Positions 22,568-30,181 of a stretch of DNA of 30,181 nucleotides are shown in pieces. The notes beneath the pieces were generated by a model. It was not told the DNA's origin, ran no database searches, and saw nothing but the letters and a program-made list of their open reading frames with translations. Numbering within the stretch: position 1 is the stretch's first letter; each line of letters starts with the position of its first letter. Both the position numbers and the translations under genes were made by a program. The DNA comes from Methanocorpusculum sp. (lineage in GTDB: Archaea > Halobacteriota > Methanomicrobia > Methanomicrobiales > Methanocorpusculaceae), in assembly GCA_029987245.1 (NCBI GenBank), contig DALTWG010000013.1, positions 1 through 30,181 on the forward strand, in the 5' to 3' direction.

Positions 22568-23101
22568 TTATTTCCGGTACATATTCTTCAGCCACAAGAC
22601 TTTGCAGCAGTGCTCGCAAAGCGATGTGTACAAATATGCTTCGTCCAGATTTTTTCCCGCGGCAAATGTCCCGTGCCCGCGCGCGATAACGATTTTACTT
22701 TGCGACAGCGCCTCGCCGACATTATCTGCGAGCGCCTGACTGCCGCAGGCGCCGTCAACAATTTCAATTACCGGCGCCAAAAGCCCCCCTTCGGAATCCA
22801 CGGTGTGGATTTCATCCTCGACTAAAGACATCGCAACAGAAAATTGCGGGTGCGCGTGCACAATTGCCTGGTGATCGGAATTATTGTACACCGCTGTGTG
22901 AACGCGCCATTCGCTTGACGCCCCGGGCGTCTGGCGGCCGTTTAACGGCATTAAGACAACCTGCGCAGGCTCTGCGTCAAGATAGGAACCGGTTTTGGTA
23001 ATGTAATACGAAAGCGAATCAACTTTGGCACTCATGTTGCCAAAATTGCCGCCAACCAGATGCTCGGTAAAGAGTCGTTTGCCAATCCGCTCGAAATCCA
23101 T
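22568..23101 (-). CDS. Class II aldolase (fuculose-phosphate aldolase-like)
   Basis: The 177-residue protein has the fold and zinc ligands of the class II aldolase/adducin family: GGNFGNMSAK near the N-terminus, Glu64 in ASSEWRVHTAVY, His82 and His84 in IVHAHPQFS and His143 in RGHGTFAAG. It should be a zinc-dependent retro-aldolase acting on a sugar phosphate. In Methanocaldococcus the homologue MJ1418 was reported as a fuculose-1-phosphate aldolase that supplies lactaldehyde for coenzyme F420 synthesis, so that role is plausible but inferred. It lies 11 bases behind argF, the last gene of a purD-argF-aldolase operon. Confidence 0.88.
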   Translation of the reverse strand: MDFERIGKRLFTEHLVGGNFGNMSAKVDSLSYYITKTGSYLDAEPAQVVLMPLNGRQTPGASSEWRVHTAVYNNSDHQAIVHAHPQFSVAMSLVEDEIHTVDSEGGLLAPVIEIVDGACGSQALADNVGEALSQSKIVIARGHGTFAAGKNLDEAYLYTSLCEHCCKVLWLKNMYRK

Positions 23102-23112
23102 TGCAGTTCCCT

Positions 23113-24027
23113 TTACAGTTCCCTGTTTAAGAGCTTGACAAGGACGGCCTGCTGCGCGTGCAGACGGTTTTCCGCCTCATCCCAAACACCGCTCTGCATT
23201 GAATCAATGACCTCATCCGTGATTTCCTCGCCGCGGTGCGCCGGAAGACAGTGCAAAATTAAAGCATCGTCTGCCGCTTTGGAAACCAGCTCCTTATTTA
23301 CCTGGAATCCTCCGAAATCCTTTAATTTCCGGTCGCGGATATCTTCTTCGCCCATTGAAATCCAGGTGTCGGTGTAGATTGCATGCGCATCGGCAACAGC
23401 CTCGACCGGGTCGTGCGATAAATGAATCCTCCCGCCGTTGCGTTCTGCAAACCGGACCGCGTCCGGGTCCGGTTCGTATCCTTTCGGCGTTGCAACCGAG
23501 ATTTCCATGCCGGTCTGGACCGAACACATGATAAGCGAATTGCAGACATTGTTCCCATCGCCCACCCAGGCGATTTTTAAGCCGTGCAGGTCGCCGAATT
23601 TTTCCTTTAAGGTAAGCGAATCGGCTAATATCTGGCAGGGGTGTTCCCTGTCGGATAAAGCGTTGATTACCGGAATAGATGCATATTTTGCGAAATCCAC
23701 AATCGTCTGGTGTTTGTAGGTCCGCATAATAACCCCGTGCATAAACCGCGACATAACCCGCGCCGAATCAGGTACCGTCTCGCCTCTGCCCATCTGGGTG
23801 TCGCGGGAGTTTAAGTAAATTGCATAGCCGCCTAATTCATGCATGCCGACATCAAAAGAAATCCGGGTACGGGTGGACGCCTTTTCAAAAATCATGCCTA
23901 ACGTCTTTCCCTGCAGATACGGGTGGGGAACACCTGCGTAGCGCTGGCGCTTGAGTTTTGCGGCAAGAAGGAGGATTTCATCATACGCTTCGGTGGTAAG
24001 GTCGGTGATGGATAAGAGATCTTTCAT
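23113..24027 (-). CDS. argF: Ornithine carbamoyltransferase
   Basis: ArgF transfers the carbamoyl group from carbamoyl phosphate to ornithine to give citrulline in arginine synthesis. The 304-residue length is normal. Landmarks are the carbamoyl-phosphate site FEKASTRTR (48-56), [34 protein letters not shown] and LHCLPAHRG, the last holding the ornithine-specific HCLP. These features separate it from aspartate carbamoyltransferase. The start overlaps the purD stop by four bases (ATGA), so the two are translationally coupled although they belong to different pathways. Confidence 0.97.
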   Translation of the reverse strand: MKDLLSITDLTTEAYDEILLLAAKLKRQRYAGVPHPYLQGKTLGMIFEKASTRTRISFDVGMHELGGYAIYLNSRDTQMGRGETVPDSARVMSRFMHGVIMRTYKHQTIVDFAKYASIPVINALSDREHPCQILADSLTLKEKFGDLHGLKIAWVGDGNNVCNSLIMCSVQTGMEISVATPKGYEPDPDAVRFAERNGGRIHLSHDPVEAVADAHAIYTDTWISMGEEDIRDRKLKDFGGFQVNKELVSKAADDALILHCLPAHRGEEITDEVIDSMQSGVWDEAENRLHAQQAVLVKLLNREL

Positions 24028-25316
24028 GGACGCAGCTCCTTCATGTGGTTGATGCGTTTTTCAAAAAGGGCTTTGGTGCCGACGTCTTTTCTGAACCGGA
24101 CGTTTCCGGTGACACCCTCGCAGGCGCGTTCTGCCGCAGCCTCGGCTTCTTCAAGGGTTGCACCCAGCGCGACAAATGCCATGGTGCGGGAAGTGATGGT
24201 CTTTAATACGCCGTCTTCTTCGACTACGTTGGCATAGTAGAGCGTGCAGCCGTGAGTATCGCCCAAAGTAACAGGGTCACCGGCATGCGGGGATTCGGGA
24301 TAGCCTGCCGGAACAAGATATTTGCAGACCGAAGCGCGCGGTGCAAAACTGACGTCTGAGGGCGTCAGGTTCCCTGATACAATATGTTCGACGATGGCAG
24401 CGAAGTCGGAGGAGAGGAGAGTTAAAACGTTCATTGCTTCCGGATCGCCGAAACGGGCGTTGAATTCAATGACTTTGGGGCCGTTGGCGGTGTTCATGAA
24501 CTGACCGTAGAGAATACCTTTGTAGGGCGTGCCTTCGGCTGCGAGCGCGTCGACGGTTTTCTGCATGATGTCAAATGCAGCGTTCCAGTCGGTTTCGGTA
24601 ACGAAGGGGAATTTGTGTGTTTCAAGAGAATATGAGCCCATTCCACCGGTGTTTGGTCCGACATCGCCATCGAATGCGCGTTTGTGATCTTGTACAAGGG
24701 GCATGGGGATGAGGTGTTTGCCGTCGACAAATGCCATGAGGGTGAATTCCTCGCCAAGGAGGCGTTCTTCAAGGATGATGTCCTGATTTTTAAGGGTGGA
24801 TGCATATTCTGCCGCGCCGGCTCTGTCTACCTGTTCGCCCATGACTTTGACGCCTTTTCCGCCGGTAAGTCCCGTAGGCTTGACGGCGAGGTCGCCGTCG
24901 TATGTGTTTATGTAATCAACGGCTTCTTCGGGGGTTTTGCAGATTTTATAGGCAGGGCTTCCCGGAATGCGGTATTTTTTCATCAGTTCGCGACAGAATC
25001 CTTTGTCGGTTTCTATCTGTGCTGCGGCTTTGACGGGTCCGACGCAGCCGATGCCGGCTTTCGCGAGAGTATCGGCAAGTCCGGCCTGCAGCGGTGCTTC
25101 GGGGCCGATAACGGCGTATTGAACGCCGGTTTTTTGTGCGTAGGCAAGGACTGCTTCGCAGTCGGTTTCAGCGTGCAGGAAAGTGTCTTTTGCAAGTTTT
25201 GCGATTCCGGGGTTTTTCTTTGCCATAACGCTGTACAGTTCTGTTTCCGGGTTGCGGGCGAGGGTCATAGCTATTGCATGCTCTCTTCCGCCGCCTCCGA
25301 CAACAAGTATTCTCAT
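24024..25316 (-). CDS. purD: Phosphoribosylamine--glycine ligase (GAR synthetase)
   Basis: PurD joins phosphoribosylamine and glycine using ATP in purine synthesis. It is an ATP-grasp enzyme of 430 residues, normal for the single-domain form. Landmarks are the N-terminal dinucleotide-like [58 protein letters not shown] and the metal-binding [13 protein letters not shown]. It is first in the operon with argF and the aldolase. An AT-rich stretch with TTTATTACACAC upstream may hold its promoter, behind the terminators of copA. Confidence 0.97.
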   Translation of the reverse strand: MRILVVGGGGREHAIAMTLARNPETELYSVMAKKNPGIAKLAKDTFLHAETDCEAVLAYAQKTGVQYAVIGPEAPLQAGLADTLAKAGIGCVGPVKAAAQIETDKGFCRELMKKYRIPGSPAYKICKTPEEAVDYINTYDGDLAVKPTGLTGGKGVKVMGEQVDRAGAAEYASTLKNQDIILEERLLGEEFTLMAFVDGKHLIPMPLVQDHKRAFDGDVGPNTGGMGSYSLETHKFPFVTETDWNAAFDIMQKTVDALAAEGTPYKGILYGQFMNTANGPKVIEFNARFGDPEAMNVLTLLSSDFAAIVEHIVSGNLTPSDVSFAPRASVCKYLVPAGYPESPHAGDPVTLGDTHGCTLYYANVVEEDGVLKTITSRTMAFVALGATLEEAEAAAERACEGVTGNVRFRKDVGTKALFEKRINHMKELRP

Positions 25317-25374
25317 ATGCTTATTATGTTGTGTGTAATAAATGATAATTGTTTAGGGTTGAGTCGGGGAAAGG

Positions 25375-25398
25375 AAAAAAGGATGCGTCACAAAAAAA
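25375..25398 (-). terminator. Twin U-tract terminator behind copA
   Basis: The minus strand has T7 (25398-25392) one base after the copA stop and T6 (25380-25375) just beyond. This is a likely archaeal terminator for the DUF5612-sua5-copA operon. Confidence 0.55.
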
Positions 25399-25399
25399 G

Positions 25400-27814
25400 T
25401 TATTCAATCCCCACAACCGAAAAGCCCGCGCCTTCAATCGCTTCGTAAAACACGTCGTCATCGACTTCTTGCGAAAGCGACACCACCGCATTATTTTTTT
25501 CGAGACTTACTGCAACTCCTGACACACCTTCGATACCTGAAAGCGCCTTTTCCACCGATATCTTGCAGTGATTGCACATCATTCCTTCAATAGAAATAGT
25601 TTTTTCCATACAGATTAATTGTCCCGCGCCCTCATTAACCTTATGCTTTACCGGCGTAAAACGGCGCAGGCGAAGTGCATTGGAAACCACACATACCGAG
25701 GAAAGACTCATCGCAAGTGCCGCAATTCCCGGAGAAAGCGAGATGCCTAAGGGCACCGCCAGAACTCCGGCTGCGACCGGAATACAAATTGCATTGTAAA
25801 TCAGCGCCCAGAACAGATTCTGCCTGATATTTCGCATCGTCGCACGGGAAAGCCGCACTGCTGATGCAACATCCGCCGGGTCATCTCTTACTAAAATAAT
25901 ATCCGCGGATTCAATCGCAATATCCGAACCCGCGCCAATAGCGACTCCCACATCAGCCCGCGCGAGAGACGGCGCGTCATTAATTCCGTCCCCTGCCATC
26001 AAAACGCGGCCGGCTTTCTGCAGCTCGCGGACAGCCGCCTCCTTTTCCACCGGGAACAGCCCGGACTTCCAGGAATCAATGCCAACCGCGGTTGCCGCTG
26101 CCGCGGCCGCCTGCTCTGAATCGCCGGTCAGCATAACCGTCTGTATGCCGAGGGATTTCAAAGATGCGACCGCATCGGGGGCAGTTTCCCGCACAGAATC
26201 CTCAACGGCTATGACGCCAAATGCTTTGCCGTCCCGAGCAAAGTAAACCGGCGTTTTCCCTTCGGGAACCTGCCGGAAACCGCCTTCAACACTGTTTTCC
26301 TCCATGAAGGACAGATTTCCGCCCAGATATGCGACACCGTCTATAACTGCCCGCACCCCGCGACCCGGAATATTTTCAAACTTCTCTGCCCCGGCGCCCG
26401 AAACACCTTTTTCCGCCGCATACGCAAGAATTGCCTTGGAAAGCGGATGCTCAGACTGATACTCAAGCACATAGACCTTGTCGAGAAACTCCGCCTCGCG
26501 CACCCCGCGCAGATAGACACCGGAAACCTTCGGGCGCCCGGTGGTAAGTGTGCCCGTCTTGTCAAAGACAACTGTCTTCACCGAGCCCGCGATTTCAAGC
26601 GCTTCTGCAGATTTTATCAGAATACCAAAAGATGCGGCGCGCCCTGTTGCGACCATGATGGCGACAGGCGTTGCGAGACCCAGTGCGCACGGACATGAGA
26701 TAACCAGAACGGAAATCGCAGTCTTCAGCGCGAAAGCAAATTCCGCGCCCACAGCAAGCCATATCCCGCCGCAAGCAAGCGCGATTGCGATTACCGCCGG
26801 CACAAAAAAAGCGCTGACGCGGTCGGCAACCCGCGCTATGGGCGCCTTGGATGCGGCTGCCTGAGATACGAGGGCCGCAATCTGCGAAAGGGTTGTATCC
26901 TCTCCGGTTTTTTCTGCACGGAAACGGATAGAGCCCGAATCAAGAATGGTTCCGGCAAAGACCGCCGACCCGGCTGATTTTGCAGCAGGCATGCTTTCTC
27001 CGGTGAGCGCGGATTCATCAACTGCGCCGGCACCCCCTAAAACACGTCCGTCTACCGGAATTCTCCCGCCGGGGCGAACAAGCACCGTATCACCAGGCAC
27101 TATGTCGCTAACCGCGACAGTGCGCTCCTCCCTGTCTCTGATAACCGTGCCCGTTTTCGGCGCAAGGTCTAAGAGCCGCGTTACCGCCTCGGTTGTTTTC
27201 CCCTTGGATTTTGTTTCGAGATACTTGCCCACGGTCACCAGTGTTAAAATCATGGCGGCCGACTCAAAATACAGATTATGTGAAAGCGCGGCCGCGTTTT
27301 GCGGCTCGATGAAGATTTCAACGGTAATCCACAGTCCGTAAATGACCGAAGCGGCCGCCCCGAGCGCAACAAGCGAATCCATATTCGGCCGCCCCCGCAC
27401 CAGGGCCGGAAAGCCTTTCATGAAAAATTTCCGGTTGATGATAAGAATCGGCGCCGTAAACGCAAACTCAAGCAGCGCAAAAAGCCACGGCGGCATATCT
27501 GAAAGCGGCCAGGAAAACATGTGCGAAAGCGACAGATACAGCACCGGAATCAGAATAATTACCGACGATATCAGACGCCGCCGCATGGCGGTGACTTCGG
27601 CAGACACCGCGTTTTTATCACAGGAAATACCGTATCCTGCGTTTTTTACTGCATCGGCGATAATTTCATCGGCGACATCTCCATCAACCGTGAGCGTGTT
27701 GGTCAAGAGACTCACTTCTACCTTTTGCACGCCCTCGATTTTTTTCACCGCTTTTTCTACATTGAGCGAGCATACCTGACACGACATGCCCGTCACCGTA
27801 TATGTCTTTTTCAT
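25400..27814 (-). CDS. copA: Copper-exporting P1B-type ATPase with HMA domains at both ends
   Basis: The 804-residue heavy-metal ATPase has an N-terminal HMA domain with GMSCQVC (9-15), eight expected membrane helices, the actuator motif TGES (271-274), the metal-site CPC (374-376), the phosphorylation motif DKTGT (418-422), SEHPLSKAI and GDGINDAP. CPC with these helices fits Cu(I) export. Unusually a second HMA domain (GMMCNHC, Cys747 and Cys750) follows the last helix from residue 736. It begins with its own Met (25609), so it looks like a fused or internally started CopZ-like chaperone. The start overlaps sua5 by four bases (ATGA). No copper regulator is adjacent. Confidence 0.95.
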   Translation of the reverse strand: MKKTYTVTGMSCQVCSLNVEKAVKKIEGVQKVEVSLLTNTLTVDGDVADEIIADAVKNAGYGISCDKNAVSAEVTAMRRRLISSVIILIPVLYLSLSHMFSWPLSDMPPWLFALLEFAFTAPILIINRKFFMKGFPALVRGRPNMDSLVALGAAASVIYGLWITVEIFIEPQNAAALSHNLYFESAAMILTLVTVGKYLETKSKGKTTEAVTRLLDLAPKTGTVIRDREERTVAVSDIVPGDTVLVRPGGRIPVDGRVLGGAGAVDESALTGESMPAAKSAGSAVFAGTILDSGSIRFRAEKTGEDTTLSQIAALVSQAAASKAPIARVADRVSAFFVPAVIAIALACGGIWLAVGAEFAFALKTAISVLVISCPCALGLATPVAIMVATGRAASFGILIKSAEALEIAGSVKTVVFDKTGTLTTGRPKVSGVYLRGVREAEFLDKVYVLEYQSEHPLSKAILAYAAEKGVSGAGAEKFENIPGRGVRAVIDGVAYLGGNLSFMEENSVEGGFRQVPEGKTPVYFARDGKAFGVIAVEDSVRETAPDAVASLKSLGIQTVMLTGDSEQAAAAAATAVGIDSWKSGLFPVEKEAAVRELQKAGRVLMAGDGINDAPSLARADVGVAIGAGSDIAIESADIILVRDDPADVASAVRLSRATMRNIRQNLFWALIYNAICIPVAAGVLAVPLGISLSPGIAALAMSLSSVCVVSNALRLRRFTPVKHKVNEGAGQLICMEKTISIEGMMCNHCKISVEKALSGIEGVSGVAVSLEKNNAVVSLSQEVDDDVFYEAIEGAGFSVVGIE

Positions 27815-28410
27815 ACGGATTTGTGAATAAAAGAGACTATTTCATCAATCATTGCGCCGGGCCGCTCGATTTTGCGCGTCGCAAGATTGACCACCGTGCT
27901 CGGCGTGCCCCCGCATTTGCCGCCGTCAAGCAGATAGTCATGGGCCACATTTACCATAGTCGCCGTAACCGGCGACACTTCACCGGAAAGATTGGCAGAC
28001 GTTGATGTAATCGGTGAATCAAACGCGCTGATAAGTTCAAGCGCAAGCGCATGGTCCGGGTATCTGATGCCGATGGTCCCTGTTCCGCCGGATAAATCAG
28101 GCGGGAGAATATTTTTCACCGGCAGAACCACGGTGACCGGACCTGGAAGGAATTTGGTTATGAATTCCTCGGCAAATTCATCTACATATGCAACCCCGTA
28201 CATCATCTCGATATCCGAAACGGCAACGGAAATCGGTTTGCCTGGCTCGCGCATTTTCGCTTCATAGACGCGCAGCACGGCGGTTTCTGAAAGCGCATCC
28301 GCGCCAAGGCCGTAGACCGTTTCTGTCGGATAGACCACAAGCCCGTCACGGCTTAATACTTTGACCGCCTTTTCAATTCTGTTTTCTTCTGCCGGTTTTG
28401 CTTCAAGCAT
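27811..28410 (-). CDS. sua5: L-threonylcarbamoyladenylate synthase (Sua5/YrdC)
   Basis: The enzyme makes threonylcarbamoyl-AMP from threonine, bicarbonate and ATP, the precursor of t6A at position 37 of ANN-decoding tRNAs. The 199-residue length matches the short YrdC-type form. Signature parts are VVYPTETVYGLGADAL (25-40), KPISVAVS, LPGPVTVVL, IGIRYPDH and SPITSTSANLSG. It lacks the extra Sua5 C-terminal domain, so TsaC/YrdC would be an equally good name. It overlaps the preceding DUF5612 gene by one base and copA by four, in one operon. Confidence 0.94.
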   Translation of the reverse strand: MLEAKPAEENRIEKAVKVLSRDGLVVYPTETVYGLGADALSETAVLRVYEAKMREPGKPISVAVSDIEMMYGVAYVDEFAEEFITKFLPGPVTVVLPVKNILPPDLSGGTGTIGIRYPDHALALELISAFDSPITSTSANLSGEVSPVTATMVNVAHDYLLDGGKCGGTPSTVVNLATRKIERPGAMIDEIVSFIHKSV

Positions 28411-29075
28411 CAGTACTGTCTCCCTCTGACTCTGTTTATATCAAAAACACCGATGGTACTTACATGCATCACAGCCATTACGCCCGCCTGAATCGGGTCG
28501 GTGACGATTAAATCAGCAGCTTTTGCCGCGGTACCGGCCATGTTCAGACAGATTACCGGAATGCCGGCGGCCTGGACTTTTTTAATAGACTGCGTAATGT
28601 CGCCGCCCATAAGGGAGCCGGCAAGAACAAGAATTGCCGTACGCGGCAGTGAAATGACCGCTTCAACGGCGTTGGCAAGGTTTGCCTCGCCGACAAGGGG
28701 GATTGTATCGACTGAAATACGCTCGCCTCTTATATTGTGGCGATCGGCTTCGTTTACCGCGCCCATGGCAACCTGGGCGACCTGGGCACCGCCGCCTATA
28801 ACAATGACACGTTTGCCGAAAATCTCGCCGGAGGTGTTGTGGGTTTTGACTTCGTAAACGCCGGCAATTCTGCCGAGTTTTTCCGTCAGGGCGGCAATAT
28901 CGCCGCTGTAGTCAAGTTCCATGTCAACGCCGGCGATATCATCGGCCGCACCCGTGGGGCATGACAGCTGGATTAAGTTGATATTGGCATTGTTTTCGGC
29001 ACAAAGCGCGCCGATGTCCCGGAGCATTCCCGCGCGGTTTACTGCGATAATACGTACTGCATGATTTGAGGGCAT
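28410..29075 (-). CDS. ACT-domain DUF5612 protein
   Basis: The 221-residue protein starts with an ACT-like regulatory domain (about 5-75: VRIIAVNRAGMLRDIGALCAEN), typical of small-molecule, often amino acid, binding. The remaining part, with GKRVIVIGGGAQVAQVAMGAV and ILVLAGSLMGGDITQSI, is what databases call DUF5612, found in methanogens and of unknown function. The GGGAQ loop recalls a nucleotide-binding turn, but no cofactor can be claimed. It begins five bases after the tRNA-Gly 3' end and overlaps sua5 by one base (TGATG), so it is first in the operon. A tRNA-coupled promoter is possible. Confidence 0.88.
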   Translation of the reverse strand: MPSNHAVRIIAVNRAGMLRDIGALCAENNANINLIQLSCPTGAADDIAGVDMELDYSGDIAALTEKLGRIAGVYEVKTHNTSGEIFGKRVIVIGGGAQVAQVAMGAVNEADRHNIRGERISVDTIPLVGEANLANAVEAVISLPRTAILVLAGSLMGGDITQSIKKVQAAGIPVICLNMAGTAAKAADLIVTDPIQAGVMAVMHVSTIGVFDINRVRGRQY

Positions 29076-29080
29076 AAAAG

Positions 29081-29151
29081 TGCGATAACCGGGGATCGAA
29101 CCCGGATTTTAAGCTTGGGAAGCTCACGTCCTGCCATTGGACGATTACCGC
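29081..29151 (-). tRNA. tRNA-Gly (CCC anticodon)
   Basis: The 71-base minus-strand sequence folds into a full cloverleaf. Acceptor GCGGTAA pairs with TTATCGC (one G-T pair), the D stem is GTCC/GGAC, and the anticodon stem TGAGC/GCTTA has loop TTCCCAA and anticodon CCC. The T stem CCGGG/CCCGG has loop TTCGATC. The discriminator is A, the CCA is not encoded and there is no intron. It decodes GGG glycine codons. Confidence 0.95.
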
Positions 29152-29188
29152 ATACTTACATATTTGTTTTCGATGGTATTAGAGTTGC

Positions 29189-29818
29189 CTAAACGGTTTC
29201 GCCCGCCTCTTTTAAAGCATAGCGTCCGCCGTCTTTTACAATGTAGCCTTGATTCATAAGCGAGCGCAGCGACGCGGTTACTTCGGGCAGCGAACTGCTG
29301 GAGATGTCGGCAAGTTCGATGGGGGTAAGAGGCGTGTGCACAAGGGCAAGTAAAATTTCCGTCTCGACTTTGTTCTGAAAAACAGTTCTCCCTGCACTCA
29401 TGACCTGGTCCATTGTCCGGTCAATGTCGGCTTCGATTGCCTCGAGGCTGTCTATCATCCGTTCGCGCGCGCTCAAAAGTTTTTTCAGCATCAGAATTTT
29501 GTCTGCCAACGGAAGGGTCTCTTCGATGTCTTCATCTTTATGGAGTGGTTCGGTTTTCGGTTCGGCGGGTTCTACCGAGATGGTAAAATCCTGCACTAAA
29601 TAATAGTACTTGCGCCGTTTGTCGTCAAGATAGGAGGAGACTACCTCTTCTTTCTGCATGAGGTTTAAGTGCTCATTTACCGCTTTGGGGTTGATGGAGA
29701 GCACTTCGGATATTTCGGTAACAAAGCAAGGCTTTTCACGCAACAGTTCCACTATGCGGCGGCGGTTGCGGTTGCCGAGAATGTCCAGCAGATGCGAGAG
29801 GTTTTCCTGGTCAAACAT
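29189..29818 (-). CDS. Two-winged-helix ArsR-like regulator
   Basis: The 209-residue protein has an N-terminal ArsR-like winged helix (about residues 5-75: ILGNRNRRRIVELLREKP, LSINPKAVNEHLNLMQKE and a DDKRRKYYYL wing). A charged linker and a helical, probably coiled-coil middle (100-145) follow, then a second HTH (about 150-205: IELADISSSSLPEVTASLRSL). Such archaeal regulators usually act as dimers. A 17-base palindrome lies just before the ATG and suggests autoregulation. Targets are unknown; an identical half-site occurs near the tRNA-Gly 5' end. No metal-binding cysteine pair is seen, so a metal-sensing role is not supported. Confidence 0.88.
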   Translation of the reverse strand: MFDQENLSHLLDILGNRNRRRIVELLREKPCFVTEISEVLSINPKAVNEHLNLMQKEEVVSSYLDDKRRKYYYLVQDFTISVEPAEPKTEPLHKDEDIEETLPLADKILMLKKLLSARERMIDSLEAIEADIDRTMDQVMSAGRTVFQNKVETEILLALVHTPLTPIELADISSSSLPEVTASLRSLMNQGYIVKDGGRYALKEAGETV

Positions 29819-29824
29819 ATCAAT

Positions 29825-29841
29825 ACTTACATAATGTAAGT
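29825..29841. promoter_or_regulatory. Palindromic operator before the ArsR-like gene
   Basis: ACTTACATAATGTAAGT is a perfect palindrome about a central A, six bases before the start codon at 29818. The place suits an autoregulatory operator that blocks transcription or translation start. The half-site ACTTACAT recurs at 29154-29161. Confidence 0.6.
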
Positions 29842-30181
29842 GGGGATGTTTTAAATGGTTTGTGGTTGGTTATGCGTGGTTACTGAATAGTATCAGAATA
29901 CGCCGGAAGCAAAAAATACCTCCGCAATAGCGCGTGAAAAAGGCAACGGCGGCACCGGAACGAAAGCACCGTTAAAAAAATACTTAAAACATACCTTTGT
30001 GCTGTCCCGAAAAAATTTGACAACCCTTTAAGTCCTACCAGGTCAAAAGTTATTGTGACACTTGAGAATTCCCAGATTTTCCAAATAATCACTATGGTTA
30101 TTGATTGGGAGTGGAGAGTAAAGAAAGAATCCACATTGGGAATAATCGAGTTCATGAAGTTCTTCTGGAGGAAGGTTTGAC
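29842..30181. other. Gene-poor end of window
   Basis: I see no gene I can name in this 340-base stretch. A plus-strand frame is open from 29938 to a TGA at 30178-30180, with an internal ATG at 30094, but it has no clear start or family. The minus-strand frame 29880-30155 is also unconvincing. Base composition is AT-rich. It may be an intergenic region or the remnant of a gene. Confidence 0.4.

Noticed and set aside
24684..25448. 254-codon plus-strand frame opposite purD
   Set aside because: It is fully antisense to purD with a Phe/Gly/Cys-rich composition and no recognisable motif.
29880..30155. 91-codon minus-strand frame near the window end
   Set aside because: It lacks a domain, a ribosome site or a TATA element; the composition looks random.
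1..30181. CRISPR array, rRNA genes, insertion sequences or a prophage
   Set aside because: No regularly spaced direct repeats, rRNA segments, transposase domains or phage structural genes were seen on either strand.

Overview
This window reads as chromosomal DNA of a methanogenic euryarchaeon. Ftr (formylmethanofuran:H4MPT formyltransferase), PCNA, the Fe-S primase subunit PriL, a methanogen-type V4R regulator, UPF0147, UPF0200 and DUF5612/DUF5714 proteins all point that way. The gene mix and moderate GC fit the Methanomicrobiales, and I would guess Methanocorpusculum or a close relative; this placement is an inference from remembered family distributions. Many genes have a TATA-like element about 26-32 nt before the start codon and no Shine-Dalgarno site, as expected for leaderless archaeal transcripts. 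Gene ends are often followed by oligo-U tracts.

Layout. 75-1342 is a decayed AAA-type ATPase gene with at least two frameshifts, one at a G9 run. 1397-3931 (minus) holds purC and two four-CBS-domain proteins. 4067-5897 is a divergent pair: a RecA/KaiC-like ATPase with a degenerate P-loop, and ftr. 5941-8590 (minus) is a compact cassette of an amino-acid-type adenylating enzyme, a folate-type formyltransferase and an acyl carrier protein, preceded by a RelE/ParE-like toxin-antitoxin pair (8655-9174). 9299-12027 (minus) encodes a membrane GGDEF-REC-HD-GYP protein and an Hpt protein. 12156-14033 has small and uncharacterised genes, including a 59-residue membrane protein, a DUF5714 protein and a UPF0147 protein.

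14153-16795 (plus) is a four-gene operon with start/stop overlaps at every junction: Sjogren-autoantigen-like zinc protein, UPF0200 kinase-like protein, TIM-barrel sugar isomerase-like protein and RNase Z. An HTH-V4R regulator follows (16846-17601). A short repeat-rich spacer separates it from a convergent 7TM-degenerate GGDEF-EAL protein (17748-19625). 19835-21796 (minus) is pcn-priL plus a 50-residue gene overlapping priL. rlmE is divergent from pcn. 22568-25316 (minus) is purD-argF-class II aldolase. 25400-29075 (minus) is DUF5612-sua5-copA with overlapping junctions, just behind a tRNA-Gly(CCC). A two-winged-helix regulator with its own palindromic operator closes the annotated part (29189-29818). 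The last 340 bases hold no gene I can name.

How the genes work together. The most interesting points are the adenylation/formyltransferase/ACP cassette, which looks able to load and N-formylate an amino acid on a carrier protein, and a c-di-GMP toolkit (GGDEF, HD-GYP, EAL, REC, Hpt) within 10 kb of an archaeal chromosome. Replication (pcn, priL), tRNA maturation and modification (rnz, sua5, tRNA-Gly), purine and arginine synthesis and copper export make up the housekeeping background.
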